From Rhododendron vialii (Eukaryota > Streptophyta > Magnoliopsida > Ericales > Ericaceae), in contig NC_080559.1 of assembly GCF_030253575.1 (NCBI RefSeq), positions 10,843,501 to 10,907,500 of the forward strand: a stretch of 64,000 nucleotides of DNA. The letters run 5' to 3'. This document shows positions 1 through 14,378 of the stretch, one piece after another (the stretch's first letter is position 1; every line of letters starts with the position of its first letter). A model generated the notes under the pieces. That model did not search any database. It saw only the letters and a list, made by a program, of their open reading frames with translations, and had not been told where the DNA came from. The position numbers were made by a program, and so were the translations under genes.

Positions 1-255
1 CTAGATGCTACCAATGCATGTACGTAAGACCATCCTGATACATTTAAATGAATAGTCCAGCGACGAGCACCATGTACGACGGACAGTTCAAATCCTTTAT
101 GTGAATCATTAGTAGTTGAAGAACATTATGCGAACCGGTTGATACTTCTTGATTTAGGACTGCAGAGTATCCAAGTCCATGTCTAGTTTTGCTTCTGTGG
201 TACATAGGTCTAGCTAGTGTGAATATTGATTTGGGGTTTTAACACTTTTAAATAG

Positions 256-2079
256 GAAATTGGTGGTCACCTACGCAAATGAGAACAAAAATTTGTTCCT
301 AATGCTAATGGAAGCCATCACAGAGAGCCTTGGACTGATAAACACAAGAACCAACAAGAGCACCACCACAAAAGGGGATGAGTTTGATATTCTGGAAGAA
401 TTGGAGGATGGGAGCCAGCTCATGGTCTTGAATTGCTACCCACCTTGCCCTGAACCCAACTTGACCCTCGGAATGCCGCCTCACTCGGATTATGGGTTCC
501 TCACTCTCCTTCAACAAGATGACGTGGCGGGTCTTCAGATTCAGTTTCAAGAAAATTGGGTCACGGTTGAACCCATTCCTAATTCATTTGTTGTCATTGT
601 CGGCGATCACCTTGAGGTATATATACATATGCCTACCATTATACATTCCAATAGATAATAGCGTCCTTCAATGTTTCCTAGCTTTTACCACAGCTTAATC
701 ATATGTACTCTTCACAGGTATCTATAAATATTATCAGTTTTTACTACAATTTAATTATAACTCCATAATATTTCTTATCTGCTTCTATCAAAATATATCC
801 AAATCGAATCTACAGTAGTATATGAAGTATTCATCTAATGACAATACATAATCCCTTGAAGTATCTCAATCATGACCTATTTTCACTCAACCTCCATTAA
901 ATTCAAAATTTTGAAACTTAACGCAGTTGAAGCATTCATTTATTGACAATAAACTCCTACCGTAAGCAAAACGAAAGGATTTTGGCGGAATTTGTTGTGT
1001 GACCAAAACATGACATGATAAATAATTTTTTTTGACGAAGTTGCCCTTTCTCTTCATCTAAGGGTAATTTCACAAAATTAAAAGAGACTGAGAAGGGAAT
1101 AAAATAACACCAGGCTATTGAGGTCAATTATTGGGAAGTCGCGGACGATCTGATTGGGGTTGGAATAGCTTTCATTGAATTGTGGTGACTGAATTTGGTT
1201 TTCAATGCGGTGGCTTTATGAAAGTTATGAGTGAAGGTTAAGGTGAAAAGAATATAGTGGGCAAATGATTGAATGACAAGGGGTAAATTGTGATTTTTAT
1301 TTGGCGCCATCTTTGACATCTAGGATTTGTATAGTTTTAAGGGGATGAATTGTGTTATTCTTTTATCCAAACGTTGGCATGACTATTTAAAAAAGACCAC
1401 CAATTACGAAGAGAAAGAGCATGAAATTGCTGTTTGAGAGTATAGAAGATGTAAAATCTTTAACAACCTCTTGGGACTGAGTGAATGGTGAGAAAAGAAA
1501 CGAAAAAAATAAAAGTGTTTCTCTTTAAATCTCTCGTTTGGATTGAATGATTTGGTGAAAAATGAAAAGAAAAGTATCAAAATGAAAATTGTTATTGGCC
1601 TCTTCGTTTTTCTCACCAAATCTCGAAATCTCACATTTCTTGGGAGATTCTGTGACAAAAGGGTCCCCTTTCTTACCTCATCATTTTTCACAATCTAAAA
1701 GCTTGTAAGCAGAGGCAATTTGCTAGTGGTCTTGGACACTTTAATCAAAGTGTTTATGTGTAGAATATACTAATATTTCTATTTATCCTCAATATATATA
1801 TGCTGATATTTGACTTGGTTAAATTTGTGGCAGATATGCAGCAATGGACGATACAAGAGTGTGTTACATAGAACAATAGTCAATTCAGTGAAACCTCGCA
1901 TTTCTGTGGCTTCTTTGCACACTGTCCCTCACAACTCCGTGGTTCGGCCATCGCTGAAACTCATAGACGAATCAAATCCAAGGCGTTACATGGACACCGA
2001 TTTCGGTTCTTTTCTCAAGTATATTTCATCTTGTGAGCCCAAGAAGAAGAACTTCCTTGAGTCCAGGAAACTGATCTAG
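256..2079 (+). CDS. 2-oxoglutarate/Fe(II)-dependent dioxygenase, copy 1 (last two exons)
   Basis: Two exons, 256-616 and 1834-2079, are joined by a GT-AG intron; the 5' exons lie left of the window or are missing. Together they encode the C-terminal 2OG-FeII oxygenase domain. The iron-binding H-x-D is visible in [12 protein letters not shown], the distal iron histidine in SVLHRTIVN, and the 2-oxoglutarate-binding R-x-S in KPRISVASLH. The reading frame is open to a TAG at 2077-2079, ending NFLESRKLI. The sequence fits the DOXC class of plant dioxygenases usually annotated as 2-oxoglutarate-dependent dioxygenase 19-like, soluble cytosolic enzymes that hydroxylate or desaturate small specialised metabolites. 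The substrate cannot be inferred. All visible catalytic residues are present, so this copy may be functional, unlike the copy at 39-46 kb. Confidence 0.88.
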
Positions 2080-2471
2080 AAAGAATGCTTTTTAAATAAC
2101 AAAATCTTTTGTTTTTTTTACAAAGGATTAGGGGTATGGATTTTGAGTTTTCATGAGTGTCAATTATTTTGCAATGTGTGGTCGGCTTGTAGAGCAAAAT
2201 TTGATAATATGTATATAGTACATATTATTTCATGATTAAAAAAAATTACGTCAGAATAGATTATTTCAGAGAATGAATTTAAGAGGAATACCATACACTA
2301 TTTAATACAGATTTTTTTTTTTTGTTTCTTTTCCAAATAACGAAGAAGATAAATAGATTACGATATTTTCCCCTAATTTCTTTCCTCTATAAATCCTTCC
2401 ATAAATTTAGGATGCTAACAAAGCCTACCGTTATTTCAAGGTAAGGTTTTGCAGTTTTGCTAAGGGCATAA

Positions 2472-2503
<32 letters not shown>

Positions 2504-3107
2504 GGATATTCCTACCTCGTGACCATAGTCTTTTGATTACTCATGGTCTTGCTTCCTCACATCAACAAGATGATGTTGGACTAATGGTCACCCAATAAAA
2601 TACATTTTTGTTGTTTGTCATACGCAACGCTAACAGTTTAAAGTATTATTAGAGGTGTCAACGCTGCTCTATTAATCGATGTCTAAACCTTTCAGCAACT
2701 GAGTGTTAAAAATTCATTTCATTTTCCATTTTTGGAACTTGTAATCGGCCATCGATTCCGGATTTGAAAAAAAATTCCAAGTTAATGGATCAACTCCAGC
2801 TTAATGTCCCCCCCTAAATGGAACTTACATAAAATCTGAAAATTTTACAGACTTCATTCCAATAATTAACATGGGCAACTCAGGTTTGGTATGTTGCTAT
2901 TGCATTTATTGAAGTAGATGGAACCATTAGCTAGTACTTATTCTCGTATGTTTAGGTTACGAGAATTATTCCTTTTTTGAGTCATGTAAACTATTATTCA
3001 CCCTCAATAAATTCCATTCGACTAATTATATTTGGCACAAAAATCCATATATCACCACATAATTCTATAACAAAATGAGACACAAAGGGATATACGTACA
3101 CTATATG
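2080..3107. other. AT-rich intergenic DNA with an (ATT)n microsatellite
   Basis: No coding sequence is supported here. It begins with the 3' flank of the dioxygenase. A simple (ATT)n run of about ten units lies at roughly 2472-2500. The segment ends at the 5-bp target duplication ATATG (3103-3107) of the following LTR. Confidence 0.7.
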
Positions 3108-3214
3108 TGTAACGCCTCAAATTTTGGGTACGTTAATAAGGCATTTTATTATATAAATAAAGAGAGTCTGGCTCATTATTACATCATCAACAAAGGGGTA
3201 CATTTATTCAACAA

Positions 3215-3248
<34 letters not shown>
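3215..3248 (+). repeat. Homopolymer run of 34 G
   Basis: An uninterrupted G tract lies inside the solo LTR. It should form G-quadruplex structures on the + strand. Its exact length is doubtful because long G runs are difficult to sequence. Confidence 0.9.
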
Positions 3249-3644
3249 CTAGGGTTCCTAACTACTGCTCCGTCTGCTCTTCCATCCTAGCGAGCTCCTC
3301 GGCTCCAAAAGCCTCCAACGCATACAGTTCCCCCTGTTCATCTATGAGATCTGACACATTATACTGGCATCACCACCAATATAATATGTCAGGGTCACCA
3401 AAAGGTAACACCGTGAGCTACATCGCTCAATAGGAAAATCTTTACCCCAACCTTAATCTTATAAACAGTAAATAACAATGTATAACAATCACACATCCAC
3501 ATTCGATATTCATCTACCGTTGGTGTTCGTGATTTTCTGAGTTTCTCCTACGCGACTTATCGTAGACCGTGTCACCATTTTCACATACCAATCAACATTT
3601 CCCAAAAATCATTTGTTTAACACACCCAACCTCGGTTCCCGAGT

Positions 3645-3835
3645 ATCCTCACAATGGTTCCGCTGCACCGGATTCCCATTGGCACACAGAACTTGCATTG
3701 GCTCCTCTCCACGGATAACTAAGCCATATCTCACCATGGTTCCGCCGGTCCGGGTTCCCATGGGAACACACACAACCTCACAATGGTTCCGCTATTCCGG
3801 ATTTCCATTAGAACACACACAAAATCCACACCACA
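3645..3835. repeat. Degenerate tandem repeat inside the solo LTR
   Basis: Three diverged units share an ATGGTTCCGC motif followed by a CCGG(A/G)TT(T/C)CCAT motif and then a (G)AACACACA stretch. They start near 3652, 3736 and 3781. Short tandem units of this kind are common in long plant LTRs. Confidence 0.6.
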
Positions 3836-5189
3836 CAATGGGCTACCACGTCTGGCCACATTGCGGTTTCTAAAACATTTCATCCTTTCAAAACACAACT
3901 CTTTATTAACCACACCCTAGGTGTCATGTTTCTACTTCTTCGGTTTCCGTGTCTCGTTTTCATGCATAAACTTCGCGGTAGGACTTTCCACATAAACAAG
4001 CATTCGTCAAAATCTTGAAATTTAACTAGCAAGATCATCCAACTCCATATTACTTGACATGCTCAAATTACCACTTGAATAAAATACGAATACTTCTAAT
4101 CAAACGATAAAGTGTTCATTTTTGAAAAACGTTCTTTACTCCTTTACGGAAAGTTCAAAACAACACTTGTTTGTTCCGAGTGACAAATCGATTATTTCAA
4201 CATACTTATACTTTCATTGGCAAGAATAAGTTTACGAACTATCATGCAACTCAAACATCTTAAACAAAAGATAACCTTATCTACTTAAGAGAAAACGATA
4301 AAAGATGTTTCTACTTTGAACTAGGGTCGATTTACTTTCAACATACGATTCCATACTATACGTAGAGTTAATGGGCTAGGATTCCTACTTTACTTCTTGG
4401 TAGTGGTCGGCTAAGGGGAATTGGTCTTCGGTTTTGCGATTCAGCAGTGTAACGGCTCCGGATTGCTTCGAAAGGAAGAGAGATAGACTTTTCTCTTCCT
4501 AGAAACAACTTGCTAACTAAACTAAGCTACTTTAAAGATCTAGTGGTGGTTTTGGAAGTGGTTTGGTAGTTGCTCTCAAGAACTTCAAGAAACTCAAGAA
4601 ACTTTGAGCTTTTGAACTAAGAACACTTAGAATTTCTAGAGAGAAGTGAGAGCAAGAAGTGAAGGTGTGAGTTCAAGCTTGGAGTGAGCTTGCTATTTCT
4701 AGGCAAGACTCTCCCTCTCCCCCCTCAAGGCCGGCCCCCCTCTCTCTCTCTCCATATCTCATTTTTTTTATTCAAGAAATCAAGCTTTCTTGGAAGATCA
4801 AAGTCTAGTCTTAGGCTTGCATGGCTAGGTTTAGTCCTTTGGATTGGTTTGGAAGATTTTGTGTAAAAGAAAAATAGTTTGTGCAAGATTTGGTGATCAA
4901 AAGAGTACAATAGGACATTGGAAAATAAATTTACTTAAGAAAATATATCATCTTAGATTTGAAAGGATGTAAGAAGATCATGGTGAGGACAATCAATCTC
5001 TTTTCTTCTTCCTTGTTAGGACAAGTTTAGGTTATTCTAAAGGGTTTCTAGTCTTGTCTAGTTCATAGAAGACTAGTTAATAAATGAAAGAGTAAGGAAA
5101 AATCTAGATTGGATTGTACCAAGATTGAGTGAGAAATTGACCAAAAGAATTTGACTAGGTTGAGTGAGCAACACATGCACACACAACAC

Positions 5190-5250
5190 TCTCTCCCTCT
5201 CTCCCCTATTTCGGCCCTCTCTCTCTCTCTCCCCTCTCTCTCCCGGCCCT

Positions 5251-5282
<32 letters not shown>

Positions 5283-5283
5283 T
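5190..5283. repeat. CT-rich low-complexity tract
   Basis: An imperfect (CT)n/(TC)n tract near the 3' side of the solo LTR. The serine/leucine-rich and arginine/glutamate-rich reading frames across it are repeat artefacts. Confidence 0.8.
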
Positions 5284-6227
5284 TGCATTAGTGCACACAC
5301 ATATATATACTATCATGTACAAGTAAGCATAAAAATAATATGTACTTATGGTACTAGTGATCAAAGGAGATTTTCCAATGCCAAGATTTTTAAATAAAGA
5401 ATTTTTTTAGGCACATGTGTACTAGTAATTATTTATTCATCCAAATATAAATATATACACATAGGTACTATGTAATCTAGGTAGATCAAGACTTCCTATT
5501 AAATTAATCCAAATTGGTACAAAAATCCAATATTAAATAATATTAGTGTACCTAGGGAAATCTAGGGTTTTTAAGTCCAAAAGTACATACATAATATAAT
5601 ATAGGTATAACATCACATGAAAAATCTAGAAAATGAATTATTAAATAAACCCTAGTACTAGTTGAAAGATTAACCATATTACCCAATGGATAATAAATCC
5701 CCTAGTAATTATTGACCAATGGACAAAAGAAATAAGGAGATTTTTCATATTAAAATAACCAAAATGTCCTTTAAGCATGCATAGAAATCTATTTTTTTAC
5801 TATATATTAGTACTTAACCAAATCTAGCAATGAATACCCTAAATATAAAATTTAGGGTTTCTATTATCCAATGGATAAAAGTTTTTCTAACTTTTATTGT
5901 CCAATGGTTAAAGAAGAAAACTAACATAAATAATGATTTTCCAGTCTAGGGTTGGAAAGGTTCACAAGGCTCAAAGATGATTAAAAAGGTCCATCTAGGA
6001 TTAGAAAATTGTAACTAGGTGGATTGGGAGTTCGGTTTCTCCAACAAGTCGGTTAGAAGCTAACTAGACTTGCCAAGTAGGTCCTCTAGCTAAGAAATAT
6101 ACTTTTAAAGGACTAAAATCTAATTATGACGGATTATTGGAATTTAAAAGAGATTTAAAAGAAATTCAAATAATAAAATTCAAATATTGAACGAATTTTT
6201 TATTTACCGAAAATCAGGGCCGTTACA

Positions 6228-8132
<1,905 letters not shown>

Positions 8133-8722
8133 CGTGAATGGAGGATCCCTAATGGAGATACGGTGCTTCTGCCGACAGAGGTTCTAATTCTTTTGCCCTA
8201 ACCCTAACTCTTTCTTCGTTTCTCTTCATCGCTCGCACGAATTTTTAATACTCGGGAAATATTTCAATGTCGTCACGTCTGATTCAAACAGAGCTTAACA
8301 ACGACTCTCATCGTTTGTTGATCACGGTTTACAGGCACGCTTGAACTTGGACCAGGAAATCTTTACTTTATTCCAGTGGTGTATATAGCGTTACGTGGAC
8401 AGGAAGTGGTGATATTTTGAAGAACTTTTAGAAATTTTTACTTAAGGTTACTTTTGAAGGCTTGGGGCGATTGCATATGTGACTGAAATTTGTTTTTGTG
8501 CTGAATATGTGATAACCAATTCAGTACTTAAATTGAACATATTGAATGATAACTGATTAAGTAAGTTTGATCTAACTATTTGCTTATGTTTTTCTTTTGT
8601 GTTTCGTGGCAAAGGTGAATGCATCTGTCCATTTAAGGTACAAATATGTTCGCCCCTTCCCTTTTTGCCTTTTGTTTTGATTATAGCATACCACTATTGA
8701 GGGAGGCGGCGATAGTGGTGCC

Positions 8723-9003
8723 GTGAGGTATCGGCAGCTGTTGCCGAGCATGAGGAGGCTGTCGACTTTGCCGGGAAGGAGGTTGTCGGGTGGGATTAGG
8801 GTTTCACCTGCGAGGTTGGATTCGGCTAGTAAGAAGAAGATGGCGAGCATACCTGTCGTGATTCGAAGGTTTCCGAGGCGCTTGTTGGGTCGGGGAAGGG
8901 GAGTAGGAAGGATTGGGATGAGTTACTGGTGGAGTCGGTTGCGGCCTCTGTTGAGGTGAAAGAGAAGGGTTCTGCCAAGAACAAGCCGGATTTGCGAACT
9001 CAG
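8723..9003 (+). pseudogene. Possible 5' exon remnant of unknown gene
   Basis: GC content rises above the surroundings, and one frame reads an acidic, Ala/Val/Lys-rich peptide around [14 protein letters not shown] before a CAG/GTAATT donor at about 9003. The frame contains stops upstream. Position suggests a 5' exon of a gene captured with, or fused to, the SKI2 fragment, but I do not recognise it as SKI2 N-terminal sequence. The family is unknown. Confidence 0.3.
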
Positions 9004-9981
9004 GTAATTTGATCAGCACTTGTTCTTTGCCTGTTTTGTGATTTTTTTATCAGCATTTGTCGTTTGTTGTTTGCCTATGATGTTTTGTACTGCTTGAGAT
9101 ATAAGATATTTTGAGAGAAGGGCTTAGTTTTGTAGCACTATAGTGGTTTTGTAGCACTGTAATTTGAGAACAGATGAGGAGGACAAAAACTAGAATGTTA
9201 TTCTGCATTTTCTCCCAAACACCCAGAACCCCAAAACAGAAACATCCCAAATGTGAAAATCCAGCTCCCGAACACCCCCGAAGTCCATCATATATGGGGC
9301 TATGTAACACCATTGGAGGAGGTGATATTAGCTAGTCCCCTCATCACAGGATTATCTACCTCGTACAATAGTCAGAAATAATTATTCTTCCTTTATCTCA
9401 CTATAACCAAACATACTATAACTGATCAACTGGTACATATGATTTCATTTATTATACAGTGGACCCCACATGCTCTCTTCTAAATTCATAATTCATGTTT
9501 TCCAATCCTCCCCTAAATAATAGTCTTATTATATTCTTGTGGTTTGTGGTACATGGACTAGGGACAGGTGTCGGGCACGGTAACATGTCTAAGCATTCGA
9601 TTCATCTCAATCATGTTTCCAAGTACATCGAATACATGCCAAACTCTCCATATTTGTTTATATTCTTAGTTCTCTGTCATGAAAGATGAAATAAAGCATT
9701 CCACACATACTTTGAGAGTTCTTTGTCTTGATTCATATACATGTTTTGGTGCATGAATGTCTGATGTGGATAGGAGTCCATGTGAAATAGGTTGGAATTT
9801 GCAATAGTATGCTCGGTGTTGTTCTAGTCGATGTAATTTTTCATTAAAGTCAAAGTCGTTCGATTCAATGCTAATATTTGGGTTTTGCTATTTGTTCTGA
9901 TGACATGCTGCCATGCTGGCTTAATGAGATCTTTTGATTTGCATCTCAACTCAAAGTTGCCTTTTTGCTTTTATTGTATAG

Positions 9982-10680
9982 GCTATTTATATCTTGAAAA
10001 AGCGGACTCTGTTTTTGTGGCAGCTCACACATCTGCTGGGAGACAGGTGTTGCAATTTGTGCATTTGCTTTGGAATCCAAAGTATGAGTTCTCTGTCTAT
10101 ATTGTCACCATTTGGTGATGTCTTTCTGTCTTCATATGAAGCCTCTGAAGCATACTCATTTCTGATTTCCCGAATTAAATGGTCTCCATATGCCAGTTAC
10201 TTTGTATTCAAGCTTGTTGTTTATTGTTATGGTGCTTTTGTGTTGAGACTTTGAAAGTAATACTTATGTCTGCAGCACTGTACGAGAGAGCTTTATATAC
10301 TGCTCTGATCAAAACCATTAGCAACCAAGAATACAGTGATTTTTGTGGGAAATTTGATGTTGGCCTTCTCACTGGGGATGTAAGCTTGAGGCCAGATACT
10401 GCGGTCAATGCTTTATAGGGGTGCTGACATCATACGTGACATTGAATGGGTGAAGGCGTAAAGCGGTTCCTTTTCTTTTGGATTATGACTGCCCTTGCTG
10501 TTGGTTTCCTTCTTTCATTACCTTCACAGCTGTTATTTTCTTGTTAGGGATTTCTAAGATATTTTTGTTTACTTTTCCATGCGTGGCAGGTTATATTCGA
10601 TGAAGTGCATTGTGTTAATGATGTGGAAAGGGTGTTGTTTGGGAAGAAGTTATTATAATGCTTCCAAGGCATATCCACTG
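9982..10680 (+). pseudogene. SKI2-like DExH RNA helicase fragment
   Basis: Three exon-like blocks with flanking AG/GT sites (9982-10081, 10276-about 10458, 10590-10680) match the N-terminal RecA domain of plant SKI2, the helicase of the cytoplasmic Ski complex that feeds mRNA to the exosome. Visible are LEKADSVFVAAHTSAG (motif I region), KTISNQEYSDFCGKFDVG with LLTGDVSLRP, and FDEVH of the DEVH box. The gene is dead. The motif I lysine reads arginine and is followed by a frameshift. A deletion removes the segment between SLRP and LYRGADIIRDIEW. A one-base deletion follows the DEVH block. The other helicase motifs and the rest of the roughly 1,300-residue protein are absent. Introns are retained, so this is a genomic fragment and not a processed retrocopy. 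Confidence 0.88.
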
Positions 10681-12115
10681 TAAGTGCTTATTGATGTGTC
10701 TTTTATCAATACACTTGTAATAAAAGAACTAATGATGCCTAGCCAAGCCACGTGGCGATATTACGGAAATGCCCTCGTCAGCTTTGTCTTCCATTTTGTT
10801 GTTGCATGTGTTGAGGTGGGGTAGTTTGGGTATTGTATAGTTTCCTTATTTCACTCAATTACCTTGTACTTCCTCAGCCGTCCTCCTGGATTTGTGGCCA
10901 AGCCTTTATCCTTTTTTCCATTGCTTTGTCGAGAAGTTTACTGTTCTTGCGGCGTGAGCATATACATATTCTTAAAGAAGAATGAATTTTTAGTCTCGAA
11001 AACTCATCACTGATATGAAGGAGGAAGAACTGAGTAGAAACCATCTCTCTCCTCTGCAAACTGATGGCTTTTGGAGAAGATCTTGACGACAATGGAGGGA
11101 AAGAGAGAGGCGATGGCGATGGCGATGGAGGGAAAGAGAGAGGTTGCAAATATTGGAGGAGGAAGCCCCAATTTTGAAATTAGATAGCCACACCAGGTAT
11201 AAATTAACCCCTAGCTTGATGGAATCAGATCCTAATTGTTGGTCTTTTGTAAGGTGATTTTACGAACATTCTTCGAGTGCTTTCTTCCAATTTTGCGTAA
11301 ACCATTTATGGATTTGTGTGGTATATATTTATAACCCTAGAAAAGAATCGAGATGGTGAATCTAAGTAGAGTGCTGCTCAGATATGGAAGGCTCGTAATC
11401 AGTAAAACTCTCTCAGAGATACTGGATTTTCCGCTCTCAGAATCACTCTTGCACCATCCATGGTAGTCGGAGTCTGGTTCTGACTCAACAACACGAACCA
11501 TAGTCGCCAGCATGAAGAAAACCATAATATCTGTTACGATTTAAATTTCTGATTTATTTTGTTTCTCTGACTTTGTTTGGTTTCTGAGAAAGTCCATGTG
11601 AAGTAGAGATTCCTTTTCTCCTCGGCATGAATATTCATGTACAGGTGGAGAAAATTTTCAATGCAACGGTTATTTGTCACGTCTCTCTCACATGCCCATT
11701 ATGTGATTTGATGGTTAAGAGTTTACGGTCGTTTGATTTAGGCAAAACTTATTGAGATACTTATGCCCATTATGTCACTCCTGCCTTCTATTTTTGGAGC
11801 CTTGGATTCATCCAAATGCTTCAATTTTTTGTTGTTTCCAGATTCAGCTATGCGTGAATTTCACTGGGATTCATAAATTGGAGACATTGATTACAATAAC
11901 CGTCTGATTGGTCAGTTCCTTCAACAATGAAAAAAAAGAAAGAATAACAACTCTCTGTGAAAAACAAAGGAGAATCTGCCAAAGATTTGATGAGGCGACA
12001 TTGAACCTTAATTTATTGAAATGTGTGCTACGGATAAAACTATGTTCTATATAGTGGAGCAATATTGTGAATATTCTGTTTTCTTAATAAGAAACTGATG
12101 GTAGTTAATTTGCAG
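10681..12115. other. Non-coding spacer between SKI2 and RHD3 fragments
   Basis: No exon is supported. Around 11,090-11,140 there is a short imperfect repeat of a GGGAAAGAGAGAGG motif with GATGGC units. The AT-rich remainder up to the acceptor at 12,115 resembles intron sequence. Confidence 0.4.
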
Positions 12116-12771
12116 AAAAAAGTTGAACGATGCATTGTCAGGAGACTCAGGACCAGTTGAAGCTCTTCTAGATGGAGCTGGTGATGATACGTGGCTGGCA
12201 ATAAGGAAGCTTCTCCGATGTGAGACTGAATCAGCTGTCTCTGGGTTCTCTGTTGCACTTTCTTTTTTCAACATGGATGAACAAACAATGGACAAGATGC
12301 TTGCGAGTTTGAAGGATTATGCAAGAGGAGTGGTTGAGTCGAAGACGAAGGAAGAAGCTGCAAGAGTTCTGATCCCTATGAAGGATAGGTATTGTGTGAC
12401 TCCTCGTAACACAGTATGAAATTAAGTTTTCTGGCAATAGATTGATTCAGTTGTTTCAACCTTTAAACTGACATGAAATCACCACAGGTTTACAACATTA
12501 TTTAGTCTGGATTCTGATTCAATGCCGCGGGTTTGGACTGGGAAGGAAGACTTTCGAGCAATCACCAAGATGGCTCGCTCATCAGTATGATACGTTTTAT
12601 CTTGAAGTTTCATTCACATTCAGTGAAATTACAGTTTGATGTTAAATTTGGGTCTCACCTTTTTTTGTTTTCTTAATTGTTTCATTTGCAGTCTTTGCAG
12701 TTGCTTTCTGTTATGGCTGCAATCCGTTTGGATGATGAGGCTGATAATAAGAGGACTGATTATCCATTGTA
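12116..12771 (+). pseudogene. RHD3 (atlastin-like dynamin GTPase) fragment
   Basis: Three exon-like blocks (12116-12388, 12488-12584, 12692-12771) with good GT-AG borders match the middle helical region of ROOT HAIR DEFECTIVE 3, the plant ER-membrane-fusing GTPase. Recognisable segments are [55 protein letters not shown] and LLSVMAAIRLDDEADN. The blocks stay open and join in phase, but the GTPase domain upstream and the membrane anchors downstream are missing. The last block departs from RHD3 after DEADN and runs to a stop. It is a captured or degraded genomic fragment of about 140 residues of a roughly 800-residue protein. Confidence 0.9.
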
Positions 12772-12879
12772 ATTTGTTCAATTTTATTACAGAACAACAT
12801 GCACTTCAAAAAAATCACCTGTCCTTTGTCTTCTTCATTGCCGTCCTATCCACCCTGTGGGCTATAATAAGAGGATGAT

Positions 12880-14378
12880 TATGTTTAGAGCCGATTTGGC
12901 CATTTTTGATTAATTTTTCCAATTTTATCCCCTTATTGGAGGAGGCTTGGCTTTGGGGCCGGGGGCAATTTGGTCATTTTACTGGTTTCGTTGGTAGGCC
13001 ATATGTGTAATTTGGTCAAAACTAGGTTTTCTGACTTCTGAACAATTCCAAATGTGTCCCTCCAAAAATGCCTTTGTTTTGTCTTCTTGTGCTTGGAATT
13101 TTAAATTTGTGCCTGGGTTGTTTGTCATTTCTGGCTTTATGGCGGGTCGTAGGGTTGCAGTAGTGATGATGCAGTGAGAAAATTAAAGAAGTCTGTTCGA
13201 TGGGATGTTGGGGTAGATTTTGGGTTCTTTTACTGGTCTTTGTTTCCTTTTTCTGTTGTCGTTTATGCAGTTAGCTTTGGTTATTTTGGGCGACGATAGT
13301 TGAGAGCGATTTAGGGTTTCTCTTTCGTTCTGCCTCTTTCATCCTTGGTTTGTTTTACGGTAAGTGATTTAGCTCTCTCTGTTTGCTATTTTGTTTGCGT
13401 ACTTTGTTGGATCGCACATGATTTGCTCTAAGGTATTGTTTGTACTCGTGTTCGTGATTATTCTTATGTGATAGATTGTTCAGGTATATTAAGTTGGATA
13501 TTTGTTGGTTCCATGTTCTTATGCATGTAATTGTTTTAAGTTTTTCTCTTCATAGCTGTCTGTGGTGTTGCTACGTGTTAGGGTTTTCGCCCTGGTTTGG
13601 TCAAAGAGAGGGGAAGCGTAGGGGCGGAAGAAATCAAATATTAGGTTAGCAGTTAGGGTTTTTTTACCCATAGATGAGGCCAAAGCTATTGGTAACTGTC
13701 TTTTAGGGTTTTGTTTGAGTTTGACTCTGGAGTTCCTATAATTTTAGGAACCCTTAATGGGCTTTGCAAAGTGGACTGTTCTTTGTCATTTTCGGCTAAG
13801 TTGGGATGATTTTTATTCAAATTTCTGTAGCATGGAGTTGAAGTGTAAAATTTTAAAAATAGAATGATATCTGGATTGCTTATGTATAATTCATTGACTA
13901 AGTACTTGTATGCAAAAAAATTATCGAATTTCTTTAAAATAGAATCTATTAGCCATTCCGCGGAGGTTATCCTGTGATTGCTCATTAAAATATGACATCA
14001 TTATGATTGCTCATTAGAAGATGTTAAGAGATAAAGTGGGAAAGTGGCTATTGTTCACCTTTTTATGTCATTTTTGGTGAATTCGGCAAAGCTACCACTT
14101 GAAAATGTCACAACATGATTTATGTGGCGATTTGTAGGGAAACACAGTGGACATAATGGTACACATGAAGGAAAAAGTTGGGATAATCAATGCTAGGTTT
14201 TTTCCATCCGTTTTAATCCAACTATTTTGTATACATATTCTCATGACACAAGCCACACCACTTTTTATGCTGCAAAGAAGAGTTGGTTTATATATAAGTT
14301 ATGTGACTTTGACATATATAAGTTATAAGTTACATATTTTGTTAAGTATCCTACCTCTGATGTAATTGTGTTTCATAG
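12880..14378. other. Spacer, possibly 5' UTR/intron of the ABCE fragment
   Basis: No coding exon is supported. A short stretch at about 12,880-12,930 resembles one at 38,332-38,385, so it belongs to a dispersed repeat. A pyrimidine-rich stretch near 13,300-13,360 with a GGTAAG site looks like a 5' UTR exon and first intron, possibly of the ABCE gene that follows. Confidence 0.4.

Larger units (their letters stand above)
3108..6227. mobile_element. Solo LTR of an LTR retrotransposon, 3,120 bp
   Basis: The segment starts TGTAACGCCTC and ends GGGCCGTTACA, giving the TG...CA ends of an LTR. It is flanked by a perfect 5-bp target duplication, ATATG, at 3103-3107 and 6228-6232. No second copy of its ends and no gag-pol coding sequence was found inside, so a solo LTR left by LTR-LTR recombination is the simplest reading. 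The length and the TGTAACGCC/GGCCGTTACA ends suggest a Ty3/gypsy lineage with long LTRs, but the lineage is inferred. It contains a 34-base G run, degenerate tandem copies of a GGTTCCGC/CCGGATT motif and a CT-rich stretch. The orientation of the parent element is not established. Confidence 0.85.

Noticed and set aside
3075..3290. Open frame with a poly-Gly stretch
   Set aside because: It is the poly-G run translated and it crosses the LTR boundary.
8195..8208. CCCTAACCCTAAC, resembling telomere repeat
   Set aside because: Fewer than two full plant telomere units; more likely a telo-box or chance near a leader-like region.
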